Made by a program: the position numbers and the translations under genes. A stretch of 64,000 nucleotides of DNA from positions 124,001 to 188,000 of the forward strand of contig CANRPU010000004.1 of the NCBI GenBank assembly GCA_947632555.1, in the 5' to 3' direction. This document shows positions 37,283-45,781 of this stretch, one piece after another; positions within the stretch are counted from its first letter, which is position 1; the number at the start of each line of letters is the position of its first letter. The notes under the pieces are model-generated. The model did not search any database. It saw nothing but the letters and a program-made list of their open reading frames with translations, and was not told the origin of the DNA. Source of the DNA: an uncultured Lachnospiraceae bacterium. GTDB taxonomy: Bacteria > Bacillota > Clostridia > Lachnospirales > Lachnospiraceae.

Positions 37283-38683
37283 TCAGGAGGCGCTTCCCCC
37301 CGAAAAATCTTTTATAGACAATATCTCCCCGCAATACCCGCTGGATATCAGATCCCGCCTTATCTCATCATAGACAGAGAGTACGGAAATAAATATGGCA
37401 TCTACATCCTGAAAATCATTTCCTTCCCAGGTCCCTTTGATTTCCAGACCTCTGCACTGAAGTCCTCTGTTTCCTTTATATCTGTCAATGAAATATTTAA
37501 TCTCAATACCGGGAATTTTATTTAATATTTCATAGCATATTTCTCCGTATTTCCACGCTCCATATATTCCTATTGATCTAATGTGACGCGACTGCAGATA
37601 TTTGCTTATGATCTCCGTATCATTTTCCTGATTCAGCATGTTCCATATAAAGTCAGTATACGCCTCGTTATATACCGCCGGATGATGTTTGGGAGCGCGA
37701 TCATGACTTTCCATTGTCCAATCCCACACTTTCGGATGCTGCAAAATAGGATGCTGCATAACCTTTAAATAATTCGTATGATATGGATGCATGGGATTGA
37801 GCACATTTTTATACCAATAATCCGCAGCATTCAGGCAAAACCACCTGTTCAGCGGTTTGATCTGAATAATATCCGGATCATATTCCTGTAAACAACGCTC
37901 AATAAACGACGGTATCTCCCAATAGTTACTTTCCTGCACTACCATATTAATTTTAAAGCTTGTGATCTCTCCCGCTTTTCTCAATTCACTTATAAATTTA
38001 AGATTCTTCTTGCTCTTTTCTACATTATCATGTCCTCCCGTCAGATACATATATGTATATTTCTCAAAACTGTTCGGCGTAACCGTTACATTCATTGGAT
38101 ATCCGTGTAAATTACTGATCATATCCCAATGCTTTTCATCCAACATTACGCCGTTTGTTTCAAAAGAAATACTGAACTCCGGATCAATCGGTTTCAGTTC
38201 CTTTAAAAACTCCATGATAAACGGCGAAGAAAAACAATCTCCCATCCCACATGTACTGACCCTCTTTGTTCTGTTCGCAATGGGGAGAACGATATCTTTC
38301 ATTTTTGCCATTTTGTCTTTATACGCTTGATCCGGAACAAACACGGCCTTTCTGCAGGACGGACATGAATGATTGCAAAATCTATCATAGGACACACTGA
38401 TATCCAAAGGCGTCTTTTCCGCGCGGTAGTTCTTTACTTCACTGTCCTCCATGGTTTCCAGCTTCCCGCTGGCGCACCATGGACATTCTTCTTTTCTACA
38501 GTATCTAAAACTGCCGTCCCTGATGGAATCTCTTATTTCTTCCGCTTTTTCATTCATCCACAATTCTTCGATGGGCGTTTCCATAGGATTCCCCAAAATT
38601 AAATTTGTCCATGGACATGTTTTTACATAAGAGTCACTTATGTACAATTGTTCAAATGGTTTTCTGCAAAAATTCATCATCAT
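37283..38683 (-). CDS. Radical SAM protein, paralogue with C-terminal Rossmann-like module
   Basis: A 466-residue paralogue of the protein at 32763-34145 with the same three-part layout. These are an N-terminal Cys-rich region (C6, C23, C62, C67, C70; KTCPWTNLILGNP), the radical SAM motif CNHSCPSC (103-110), and a C-terminal module starting RSIGIYGAWKYGEICYEIL. Shared blocks include FETNGVMLDEKHW, VTVTPNSFEKYTY and NPMHPYHTNYLKVM. The two genes are separated by glycosyltransferases, which suggests duplication followed by specialisation. Confidence 0.8.
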   Translation of the reverse strand: MMMNFCRKPFEQLYISDSYVKTCPWTNLILGNPMETPIEELWMNEKAEEIRDSIRDGSFRYCRKEECPWCASGKLETMEDSEVKNYRAEKTPLDISVSYDRFCNHSCPSCRKAVFVPDQAYKDKMAKMKDIVLPIANRTKRVSTCGMGDCFSSPFIMEFLKELKPIDPEFSISFETNGVMLDEKHWDMISNLHGYPMNVTVTPNSFEKYTYMYLTGGHDNVEKSKKNLKFISELRKAGEITSFKINMVVQESNYWEIPSFIERCLQEYDPDIIQIKPLNRWFCLNAADYWYKNVLNPMHPYHTNYLKVMQHPILQHPKVWDWTMESHDRAPKHHPAVYNEAYTDFIWNMLNQENDTEIISKYLQSRHIRSIGIYGAWKYGEICYEILNKIPGIEIKYFIDRYKGNRGLQCRGLEIKGTWEGNDFQDVDAIFISVLSVYDEIRRDLISSGYCGEILSIKDFSGGSAS

Positions 38684-38710
38684 ATCCCTCCGTTTTATTT
38701 GTTAGATTTA

Positions 38711-39739
38711 TTAAGTTAAATGATTTATCAGATCATTCAATTTGAGAGTACCCTCATGCAAGATCCTGCCTTTAACAGAGAAAAATGATTTCTCCATTAA
38801 CAATGCCTCGTCGCTTATATATGGCTGCATCCAGCATTCTTTTCCGTCTTTTTTTCTAATACTTAAAATATAATTATTGGATCTCATACTCCAATATATG
38901 TTGTCCGTATCTTCCGCTTTTCCTACAAACTTTCCCCATCCGTTTTCGATATCGTACTCATAATCCTCCGGATAATCCCCATATTCGCGAGCATCCGTTT
39001 CTCCAAATCTATAAGTATATATTTTTTCTCCAAGTCCCGGTAAAAACCATATCACGCCGCCGGCAATACATATTTTGGAACAATATACAGGATCATTGAT
39101 CTTAACGATCATCTCAAAATTATTGTTCATGCTATATACCGCGTTTCTCGACAAAATAAAAATATCATTTTCATAACACGTAACACAGCTGGCCAAGCCT
39201 TCAATATGTAAATCCTTTTCCTGAATCACTTTCCTTTCGTCCAGATCATATACATAATACTTTTTGGCATTACCGGAAAACAAATAGACGCTGTTCCCTT
39301 TCACACAGCCCGAATCAAAGTTTGCTTTAAAATCATGAATACGCAGTTCCTTACGGGAAACAGCCTTTGTTACCGTATCAAAGATCACAACCGCCGGTTC
39401 TTCCCTGAGAAATAAAAATAAATTACCGCCATACTCACATATATAAGAAAAATTTCCTGTACTTTTTCTGTTACAGGGTATCGGATAGCAGCTTATTTCC
39501 GCGGAGGAAACGGTCGTTTCCGCTATCCATTTTCCTCCCATATCTACCAGATACAGCGCATCTCCAATAGAAGTGATGTATTCTATTCTGTTCTCCAGGT
39601 TTTTCTTATCCATTAGGGAAACGCGTGAGGTCTTTAAATCAATTTCTATAAATACATAATTCTTTTCCGTTAAAGAGATCAGCTTATTTTGGTACAGACA
39701 ACAATAATTTCCCTGTATCAGTTTCAGTTTTCTTTCCAT
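38711..39739 (-). CDS. Uncharacterised beta-propeller-like protein
   Basis: A 342-residue protein. The ATG at 39739 is chosen because AGGGGAATTGCGG precedes it; an upstream TTG would sit inside that site. The sequence has repeated short beta motifs with aromatic endings (LYLVDMGG, SYICEYGGNLFLFL, NSVYLFSG, DIFILSRNAVYSM, GVIWFLPG), as in a beta-propeller of about six or seven blades. No signal peptide. Not recognised; its place between the organic-acid cassette and the radical SAM genes suggests a role in the same glycan. Confidence 0.6.
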   Translation of the reverse strand: MERKLKLIQGNYCCLYQNKLISLTEKNYVFIEIDLKTSRVSLMDKKNLENRIEYITSIGDALYLVDMGGKWIAETTVSSAEISCYPIPCNRKSTGNFSYICEYGGNLFLFLREEPAVVIFDTVTKAVSRKELRIHDFKANFDSGCVKGNSVYLFSGNAKKYYVYDLDERKVIQEKDLHIEGLASCVTCYENDIFILSRNAVYSMNNNFEMIVKINDPVYCSKICIAGGVIWFLPGLGEKIYTYRFGETDAREYGDYPEDYEYDIENGWGKFVGKAEDTDNIYWSMRSNNYILSIRKKDGKECWMQPYISDEALLMEKSFFSVKGRILHEGTLKLNDLINHLT

Positions 39740-39753
39740 CCGCAATTCCCCTT

Positions 39754-40611
39754 TTACGCCAGCTCCACCCGCGCAATTCTTGGTTCAAAGCAGCAGCACG
39801 GTCTTAAGCATACGATCCTGACACCGCTCGCCCTCTGCGGGCCCACCTTCATAAACGTAGACAGAACACTGCTCCTGCCCCGAAGTCCCATTGGCCCAAT
39901 TCCGGATTCATTGACGCGGTTTGTGATTTCCGATTCCATATCTGACTGTCTGTCGTAATTTCCTTCTACCAGTGCTTCCATCATAAGCGCGGAGGCTTCA
40001 TAATGAGATCTGCCCACACCTATCGCGAGCGTGCATGGCGAACATCCCAGCTGGGCTACCGCTTCTATCGCCCACTCCACAATTTCATTCATTACTTCCT
40101 TTACGTCATGCTTATGAAAAACCCTGTATGTTTTGGCGCGTATCGCAGGCCCGCCGCCAAACATCATGATATGTAATCTTGTAATGTCCTCATCGGATTC
40201 CTTGAGTAAAATAGGTGCCGGTAACACATCTTCCGAATTTGGGCTGATCCCGCCTGACTGTTCGAGCCGCTCACTGTCATTTCCCAAAAGCCCCATCGGC
40301 CGCCCCGGAAGCTTCTTAAGCCCCTCCTCCACACCATGCCTGATATCTTCCAACAGTTTTCCGGTGATAACCGAATGGGGGCCGGCCTCCAGCACCAAAT
40401 GCGGAATCCCTGTATCGTCACATAACGGGCTTTTGTTTTTCTGTGCGATCTGCGCGTTTTCCAATAATGTCCGCAGGATGAATTTTGCCCTTTCATCCTG
40501 TTCCGACCCGATCGCCCGTTCATAAGCGCGTATTTTATCCGCCGAAAATGTAGAGCTGGCTTCAATAAGGGCATCCCTGACTTTCTTTACAACATCACCG
40601 CTATTCATCAT
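39754..40611 (-). CDS. Class I fumarase/tartrate dehydratase-like alpha subunit
   Basis: A 285-residue iron-sulphur hydro-lyase subunit. The start at 40611 follows GGAGGAG. Cluster cysteines are recognisable in PLCDDTG, GCSPCTLAIGVG and near the C-terminus (VCLRPCCCFEP). It pairs with the beta-like subunit just upstream. Class I enzymes add or remove water on C4 dicarboxylates; the diverged active-site blocks and the setting among PrpD- and CitE-like genes make a non-fumarate substrate likely. Confidence 0.82.
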   Translation of the reverse strand: MMNSGDVVKKVRDALIEASSTFSADKIRAYERAIGSEQDERAKFILRTLLENAQIAQKNKSPLCDDTGIPHLVLEAGPHSVITGKLLEDIRHGVEEGLKKLPGRPMGLLGNDSERLEQSGGISPNSEDVLPAPILLKESDEDITRLHIMMFGGGPAIRAKTYRVFHKHDVKEVMNEIVEWAIEAVAQLGCSPCTLAIGVGRSHYEASALMMEALVEGNYDRQSDMESEITNRVNESGIGPMGLRGRSSVLSTFMKVGPQRASGVRIVCLRPCCCFEPRIARVELA

Positions 40612-41107
40612 AGATACTCCTCCCATGGGCGGCCGCGATAATAATCGGATATTCTTTTACACTTATCTTATAAAACGCTTCCATGCCCAATTCACTGTAC
40701 CCGACTATTTCTTTTGATATCATCCGCTCTCCCAGCAGAGCCGTAACCGGGGGAATAACCGCATAGACGGAATGATATTGTTCCAGCGCCCGAATTGTTT
40801 TTTCATGCAGCTGTCCCTTCCCTATATGAAGTCTGACGCCTGCCGCGGAAAGCGGCGCGATACTGGATTCAATTTCCAGCTTATTGCTGGAAGTCGGTCC
40901 GACACCCGCTGCGCTGACCGCTGTATGAAAAATAGCGCTTCCCTTGAGATCCGGCCCTGAACCGGCCCTAAGCGACTCCACTATCCTGGGAAGGACCGCA
41001 TCCCTGCCGCAGAACAGTTCTCCTGTCAGATAGAATAAATCCCCTGTTTTCATTTTCGCGATCATTTCATCGCTGATCGGAGTTGTAAGTACCATAGACA
41101 CCCTCAT
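40601..41107 (-). CDS. Class I fumarase/tartrate dehydratase-like beta subunit
   Basis: A 168-residue partner of the alpha-like subunit. The family blocks are present but altered: GVGPTSSNKLE replaces the usual GPTTSxRMD, followed by GVRLHIGKGQL. The gene overlaps the alpha gene by 11 bases and its ATG overlaps the stop of the CitE-like gene (ATGA). The beta-before-alpha order is the reverse of the common fused arrangement. Confidence 0.82.
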   Translation of the reverse strand: MRVSMVLTTPISDEMIAKMKTGDLFYLTGELFCGRDAVLPRIVESLRAGSGPDLKGSAIFHTAVSAAGVGPTSSNKLEIESSIAPLSAAGVRLHIGKGQLHEKTIRALEQYHSVYAVIPPVTALLGERMISKEIVGYSELGMEAFYKISVKEYPIIIAAAHGRSIYDE

Positions 41108-42261
41108 AAACCATCATCTGTTACCGAAAACAATTTCATATACGAAGAAGCATTTTCTACTACTCCAAATGCCCGCGCGCGCATATATGTTTTCTGCGCC
41201 CAATTCGTATGGGGCCTGATCTCGTTCATCTTATTGGCCCCGCTGCCTTTTATGACGCCGCCTGTCTGACAGCCAAGTATCTGGCAGGCATCTTCATACT
41301 CTTCCAGCGTGACCGCCTGCAGCGCATTTACATATTTAATGTGCGTAGGATGGATCACTGTCCTTCCCACAAAACCGTTTGCCTTGTCAAGTATTACTTC
41401 TCGCAGCAAGCCATCTACCTCATTGTTGACAATGGGAATCCTTTTCAGCAGACAATCCTCCAGATCATGTTTGGGCAGCTCCTTAAACATCATCTGTTTA
41501 CTTGCCCGAAAATATTCCCAGACCGGCCCTGATATGATATATTGGTTTTGCCTTCCGATGATGTTGATGATATCCGATAAACATTCCCGGACTGTCAAAA
41601 TATCATAGATAGAATAGTCCACGCCCCGCCTTACTCCAAAGCAGGATGAAAAGTCTGTCGCTCCGACCCGAACCTGCAGTACAATGTCCTTGTAGGAATC
41701 CAGAATCGCTTTTATTCCTATCAGTTCTTTTATTCTGGTTTCCCTGTAAGCGACACTGGCATCTTCAATGATAGGCATGCCATATAACCGCTCGCCATAC
41801 AACTCATTCAGTTCTTTTAAATATCTCAGGTATTCCCCGCCGTTTTCCGTATTAAATTTGGGGAAGTTAATCCCTGTCAATATTTGTACCTGCTTTTTGG
41901 TCAGGCCTTTCGCAAAATGTTTGAATTGCTCTATGTTCCGAATCCTGCAAAAAATAAGCGGAATATTTCCTGCGTCCATTTCTCCGTCAGCGACAGCATC
42001 AAAAATACGTTCCAGCATACTATGGACATTTTCCTCCGCCGCTTCCACATCCTCTTCCGGGCACGCATCTTCAAAACACATGACCATCGTTGTCAGTCCC
42101 GGCATTCTGCGGTTTATTATCTTTTCCGCGAAGTCTTTTGTTCCGGGCATATACATAGTTGCCCCCAGACAATATTGCAGCAATTCACGTTCTGTATTTT
42201 TATTAAATTCTTCAGGATTTATTACAAAAGAAAAACCCGGATTATATAAATGGTGTTTCAT
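41104..42261 (-). CDS. HpcH/HpaI aldolase / citrate lyase beta-like protein
   Basis: A 385-residue TIM-barrel enzyme of the CitE-like superfamily. Features: TTMVMCFEDACPEEDVEAAEEN (metal/acid site), IPLIFCRIRN, and GFVGRTVIHPTHIKYVNALQAV near the C-terminus, the usual CitE HP.Q-type block. It would make or break a C-C bond next to a carboxylate or CoA ester. It is longer than CitE (~290) and lacks recognisable CitD/CitF partners here, so it is not a citrate lyase subunit in the usual sense. Confidence 0.78.
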   Translation of the reverse strand: MKHHLYNPGFSFVINPEEFNKNTERELLQYCLGATMYMPGTKDFAEKIINRRMPGLTTMVMCFEDACPEEDVEAAEENVHSMLERIFDAVADGEMDAGNIPLIFCRIRNIEQFKHFAKGLTKKQVQILTGINFPKFNTENGGEYLRYLKELNELYGERLYGMPIIEDASVAYRETRIKELIGIKAILDSYKDIVLQVRVGATDFSSCFGVRRGVDYSIYDILTVRECLSDIINIIGRQNQYIISGPVWEYFRASKQMMFKELPKHDLEDCLLKRIPIVNNEVDGLLREVILDKANGFVGRTVIHPTHIKYVNALQAVTLEEYEDACQILGCQTGGVIKGSGANKMNEIRPHTNWAQKTYMRARAFGVVENASSYMKLFSVTDDGL

Positions 42262-42270
42262 GCTTCACCC

Positions 42271-43173
42271 TTACCTTATACTTCCCCTGGGGGACTGTAT
42301 CGCCTCAGGATAATATTCATCTATCATGCGTTGAACCAAAGATACCTGTTTTGCCCGCTTTCGCGCGTCCTCCTCCGTCGTATCCCAGCTATGCGTTGCC
42401 GCTACGGAGCCTCCTGTTTTCAGATACAGCGGCGAGGCTACGCGGATCATTTCCGGTACTTCATAATGCCTGATAAAACCACCGGTTGATTTCGGGTTTT
42501 CCGTATGAATATCCATTGGTATAGCAACCGCCTGCCGTATAGAAGCCATCATGGGAAGCTGAATGTCCCGTACCGGGTTTATGGAACTTGCTCCTATGGA
42601 TTCCAACAGCTTTGCGGAACAGGGATTTCCATGCCCCGCATGCGCCGATACCTTAAAACCGCAGCCGTGAGGCAATTTCCCGGCCTTTTTCATTTCATTC
42701 AATATCCACAGACATCCCTCATCATATACCAGGAATGTCCTGACTCCGATCTTCGCGGCTCGTTTTACATCCTCAACCGCCCTGACTATCTGTTCTTGTC
42801 CCCGCAGCCGATAGCCCATTCTTACCCCTTCTTCTGTATGCACGGACGCGCTGGTATCGGTGGTTGCCCTGGGGCCAACCGCCATGACCAGATCTGTCTT
42901 CCAGTGTTCGGCATATTCGACCATGGTTAAGATCTCTTTGTCAGTTAACCGCATAATGCCCTGTGTCTGCGTAACCCTATGTATAAATAGTCCATACTCA
43001 TCCAGCGCCTCCAGAAGCGCTTTCATCGCTTTAGGCCCCTGGATACCCGGCACTTCATAGCGGTACTGCCCACCGTCCGCAAATCTTTTTTCAGATGTCC
43101 GCAGAGAATAGTCATCCCCTCCCGGCAATCCTATTTCTTCAAGAAACGCTCGAGTTTCATCCATACTGTTCAT
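42271..43173 (-). CDS. TIM-barrel protein, U32-peptidase-like, function unknown
   Basis: A 300-residue protein with alternating hydrophobic strands and helices suggestive of a TIM barrel (LVMAVGPRATTD, FLVYDEGCLWIL, FKVSAHAGHGNPCSAKLLESIGASSINPVRDIQLP, IPMDIHTENPKSTGG). The SINPVRDIQLPMMASIRQAV pattern resembles U32-type barrels, but this is a weak resemblance. It lies between PrpD-like and CitE-like genes, so a metabolic role in the same cassette is likely. GGGAGATG precedes the ATG. Confidence 0.55.
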   Translation of the reverse strand: MNSMDETRAFLEEIGLPGGDDYSLRTSEKRFADGGQYRYEVPGIQGPKAMKALLEALDEYGLFIHRVTQTQGIMRLTDKEILTMVEYAEHWKTDLVMAVGPRATTDTSASVHTEEGVRMGYRLRGQEQIVRAVEDVKRAAKIGVRTFLVYDEGCLWILNEMKKAGKLPHGCGFKVSAHAGHGNPCSAKLLESIGASSINPVRDIQLPMMASIRQAVAIPMDIHTENPKSTGGFIRHYEVPEMIRVASPLYLKTGGSVAATHSWDTTEEDARKRAKQVSLVQRMIDEYYPEAIQSPRGSIR

Positions 43174-43189
43174 CTTTTCATCTCCCGCT

Positions 43190-44545
43190 CTATAAGATAT
43201 CCATTATTTTATCTATCTGCCCGTGTCCGCTCATAACCTCATGAAATATATGCAGTGCTTCTGTCCGTGTTTTCCCCGCATAGATAAACATATCACTAAA
43301 CCGTTTTTCAAACTCTTCTTCGGTAAGGGGATTTTCCGGTTCTCCCTTCGGATATTCCACTGTATACTTATAATCTTTCCGTTTAGTCTTTACCGTAAGT
43401 TCCGCCGTCTGCGTATTTGGGAAATCCGCGCTGAAAGCAGCGTTTTCCCTGACTTTGACTATACTGATCAGCTTATTCAGCGTACTATCCTTCAGATATT
43501 TTTCCGTATATTCTTCAAGCCCTGCCGCGCCCAATCCAAGCCCTGCTGCCACTCCATATGGTATACTCATCTTCGCCGATGCCACATTGGGAATGACCGT
43601 ATGATCATGCCCTTTTACAGCCAGCGAATAGGTATCGACAACGATCTCGGATATTTCAGAAATATCCTTAATCCCGTCCCGCACAGCATCCCTTAAACTG
43701 ATCGCGCACTCTATTGCCGGATGGCAGTACCGGCAGGCCGCATAGGGTTTGGTATATGTTTTTTCAACGGCAAAGGTACCTGCCTTAAGCGGATCCTCTA
43801 TCACTGTGTCAGGATTGCCCGTCATCATGGCCAAATAGCCGCGTTCACCGCCCAGCGGTTCAACGCTTCCTCTAAAACCGGCTTTGGCCATTTCCGCTGA
43901 TGTCAGCGCCAAAAGCGCTGTCTTCGCCACATTATATGGCTTTAATTCGGATTCATCATCTAACACTTTCAGCATTCCCGACGCTGACACACAAGCGGCC
44001 GCGAACGCGTTCTTCCTCTCTTCAGGTGAAAAATCAAGGGCATAGCATATCGCAATTGTGGTACCCAGAATCCCGCAGGTTCCTGTCGCATGATATCCCC
44101 TTTTCTTATGTATCGGCTGAATAGAGCACGCCATCGTAAAGGAAGCCTCATACCCGGTAATTGCCGCTCTTAAGAGCTTTTCCGTTCCAATCTTATATTT
44201 TTGGCTCAAATTTAACAATACCGAAAAAATGGGCGCTCCCAGGTGTATGATCCCCGCATTTGTACCATCATCATAATCCAGTGAATGCGCATTTAATCCG
44301 TTTAAAAATACGGCTTCTTTGAACACTACTCTCCGGTCAGTTCCTATTACTGTGTATTTTCCGCTCTCAGGATCGGCAAAATCTAAATATCTTTTTATTT
44401 TCTGCTCATTATATTTTGCCCCCGCTGCCGTGACACAGATATAATCTAATAGTAATTGCCTTATGCGGAGCGTTACTTCAGCCGGGAACGCGCTATTATA
44501 TACATTATCTATTTTTTCTAAAAAGCGATCCGTAATATTATCCAT
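43190..44545 (-). CDS. MmgE/PrpD family dehydratase
   Basis: A 451-residue protein of the 2-methylcitrate dehydratase fold. Typical blocks: LLDYICVTAAGAKYNEQ, NGLNAHSLDYDDG, YHATGTCGILGTTIAICYALD, KPYNVAKTALLALTSAEMAKAGF, and KPYAACRYCHPAIECAISLRD. It would dehydrate (or isomerise) a hydroxy-tricarboxylate or related acid. No PrpB/PrpC is seen beside it, so ordinary propionate breakdown is unlikely. Confidence 0.85.
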   Translation of the reverse strand: MDNITDRFLEKIDNVYNSAFPAEVTLRIRQLLLDYICVTAAGAKYNEQKIKRYLDFADPESGKYTVIGTDRRVVFKEAVFLNGLNAHSLDYDDGTNAGIIHLGAPIFSVLLNLSQKYKIGTEKLLRAAITGYEASFTMACSIQPIHKKRGYHATGTCGILGTTIAICYALDFSPEERKNAFAAACVSASGMLKVLDDESELKPYNVAKTALLALTSAEMAKAGFRGSVEPLGGERGYLAMMTGNPDTVIEDPLKAGTFAVEKTYTKPYAACRYCHPAIECAISLRDAVRDGIKDISEISEIVVDTYSLAVKGHDHTVIPNVASAKMSIPYGVAAGLGLGAAGLEEYTEKYLKDSTLNKLISIVKVRENAAFSADFPNTQTAELTVKTKRKDYKYTVEYPKGEPENPLTEEEFEKRFSDMFIYAGKTRTEALHIFHEVMSGHGQIDKIMDIL

Positions 44546-44563
44546 AGTCCCCCCGCCGCGCGA

Positions 44564-45781
44564 TTACAGTTTGGGCAATAGATCATGCCGCATGATATCC
44601 TGTCCATTGTGATCTATTACTTTTATATTGTTTACTACATTATTATGACCAGCAACGTATTCCTCATATGTATCAGCGGCATATACCAGTGCCGCTATCC
44701 TGTCCCCGCTGCTCTTTACCCCTCCTATACATTCTCCCGGCATTTTCAGTGTATAGATCTCCTTGACCCAATTATTGTTTATACATAAATCCGCGCCTTC
44801 CAAATGGTCGAATACTCCTTCATTACAATATATAAACTCATCAATAATATATCCGGAGAATCTACGCGGACATATCCTTATCGGTCTGCCCTCAAACAAA
44901 TCCACCACCGACTTGATCACATTGACCCCGCTGGCTAATTCTATCATCCGATACTTCACGCATCCGCCTGTTCTCGCGCTAAATTCTATGACATATACAT
45001 CCTCATCTCTCACCAATACCTGCAGCAGCATGGGACTGTTGCGCAATTCAAACACATCCGCAATACGCTGGGCTATTTTCTCAATATCCGCGTACACGGC
45101 CTCGGAGATCTGTGCCGGATATTGGCCCTTATAAATTACAAATGTATGCTCATTGAATACTTTTTCACTCTCTGAAGCGCATAACACTTCCGCTTTTCCA
45201 TTTTGCACAAATATATCAACCGATATCTCTCTGCCGTCAATATATTCTTCCACTATCGCTTCTTTTGTCCGGCTGTAGGAAACCGCTTTCGCGACGGCCG
45301 CTTCCAGCTGCGCGCTGTCAAACACCTTTTCAACACCTTTGGAGCTATTGCAATCCACCGGCTTGACGATCACAGGAAAGGGCAGCGCTATATCGCTCTG
45401 CGGCCTGTCAAAAATTTGGAACTTCGCGGTGGGTATTCCGTATCGCGTCAATAACTCTTTCATATATTTTTTATTTGTGACCGCTCGTCCGGTTTTTTTA
45501 TTAATGTAGCACGGAAGGTTCAATTCCTGAGAAAGCGCTGAAACCGTGGCCAACGCCTGATCCGTACAGCATGTTATCAGCATGTCTACAGCTTCATCCA
45601 CGGCTATTTTCCGGATCATCTCTACATTCAGCGTACTTTCCCGATAAAATCTGTCAGCAGCATTTTCCGCAACCGGATGCTCTGTATAATCTGCCAGGAC
45701 TACATAATAACCCCTTTTTTTCAATTCCAGGATCAGCTCGATCTGCGGCAGCCCTCCTGCTAAGACAAGCGCTTTCTTCAT
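44564..45781 (-). CDS. ATP-grasp carboxylate ligase
   Basis: A 405-residue ATP-grasp enzyme. N-terminal pre-ATP domain (KKALVLAGGLPQIELILELKKRGYYVVLADY), then NKKYMKELLTRYGIPTAKF, the P-loop-like PVIVKPVDCNSSKGVEKVF, and EFSARTGGCVKYRMIELASGVNVIK with metal/ATP ligands. It joins a carboxylate to an amine or thiol through an acyl-phosphate. Its stop overlaps the start of nothing downstream; upstream it overlaps the TPP enzyme by 4 bases. It may attach the acid made by this cassette to an amino group. Confidence 0.85.
   Translation of the reverse strand: MKKALVLAGGLPQIELILELKKRGYYVVLADYTEHPVAENAADRFYRESTLNVEMIRKIAVDEAVDMLITCCTDQALATVSALSQELNLPCYINKKTGRAVTNKKYMKELLTRYGIPTAKFQIFDRPQSDIALPFPVIVKPVDCNSSKGVEKVFDSAQLEAAVAKAVSYSRTKEAIVEEYIDGREISVDIFVQNGKAEVLCASESEKVFNEHTFVIYKGQYPAQISEAVYADIEKIAQRIADVFELRNSPMLLQVLVRDEDVYVIEFSARTGGCVKYRMIELASGVNVIKSVVDLFEGRPIRICPRRFSGYIIDEFIYCNEGVFDHLEGADLCINNNWVKEIYTLKMPGECIGGVKSSGDRIAALVYAADTYEEYVAGHNNVVNNIKVIDHNGQDIMRHDLLPKL

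Noticed and set aside
43190..44545. Methylcitrate cycle for propionate use, suggested by the PrpD-like gene
   Set aside because: No methylcitrate synthase or methylisocitrate lyase is next to it, and the operon is otherwise sugar and glycan genes.
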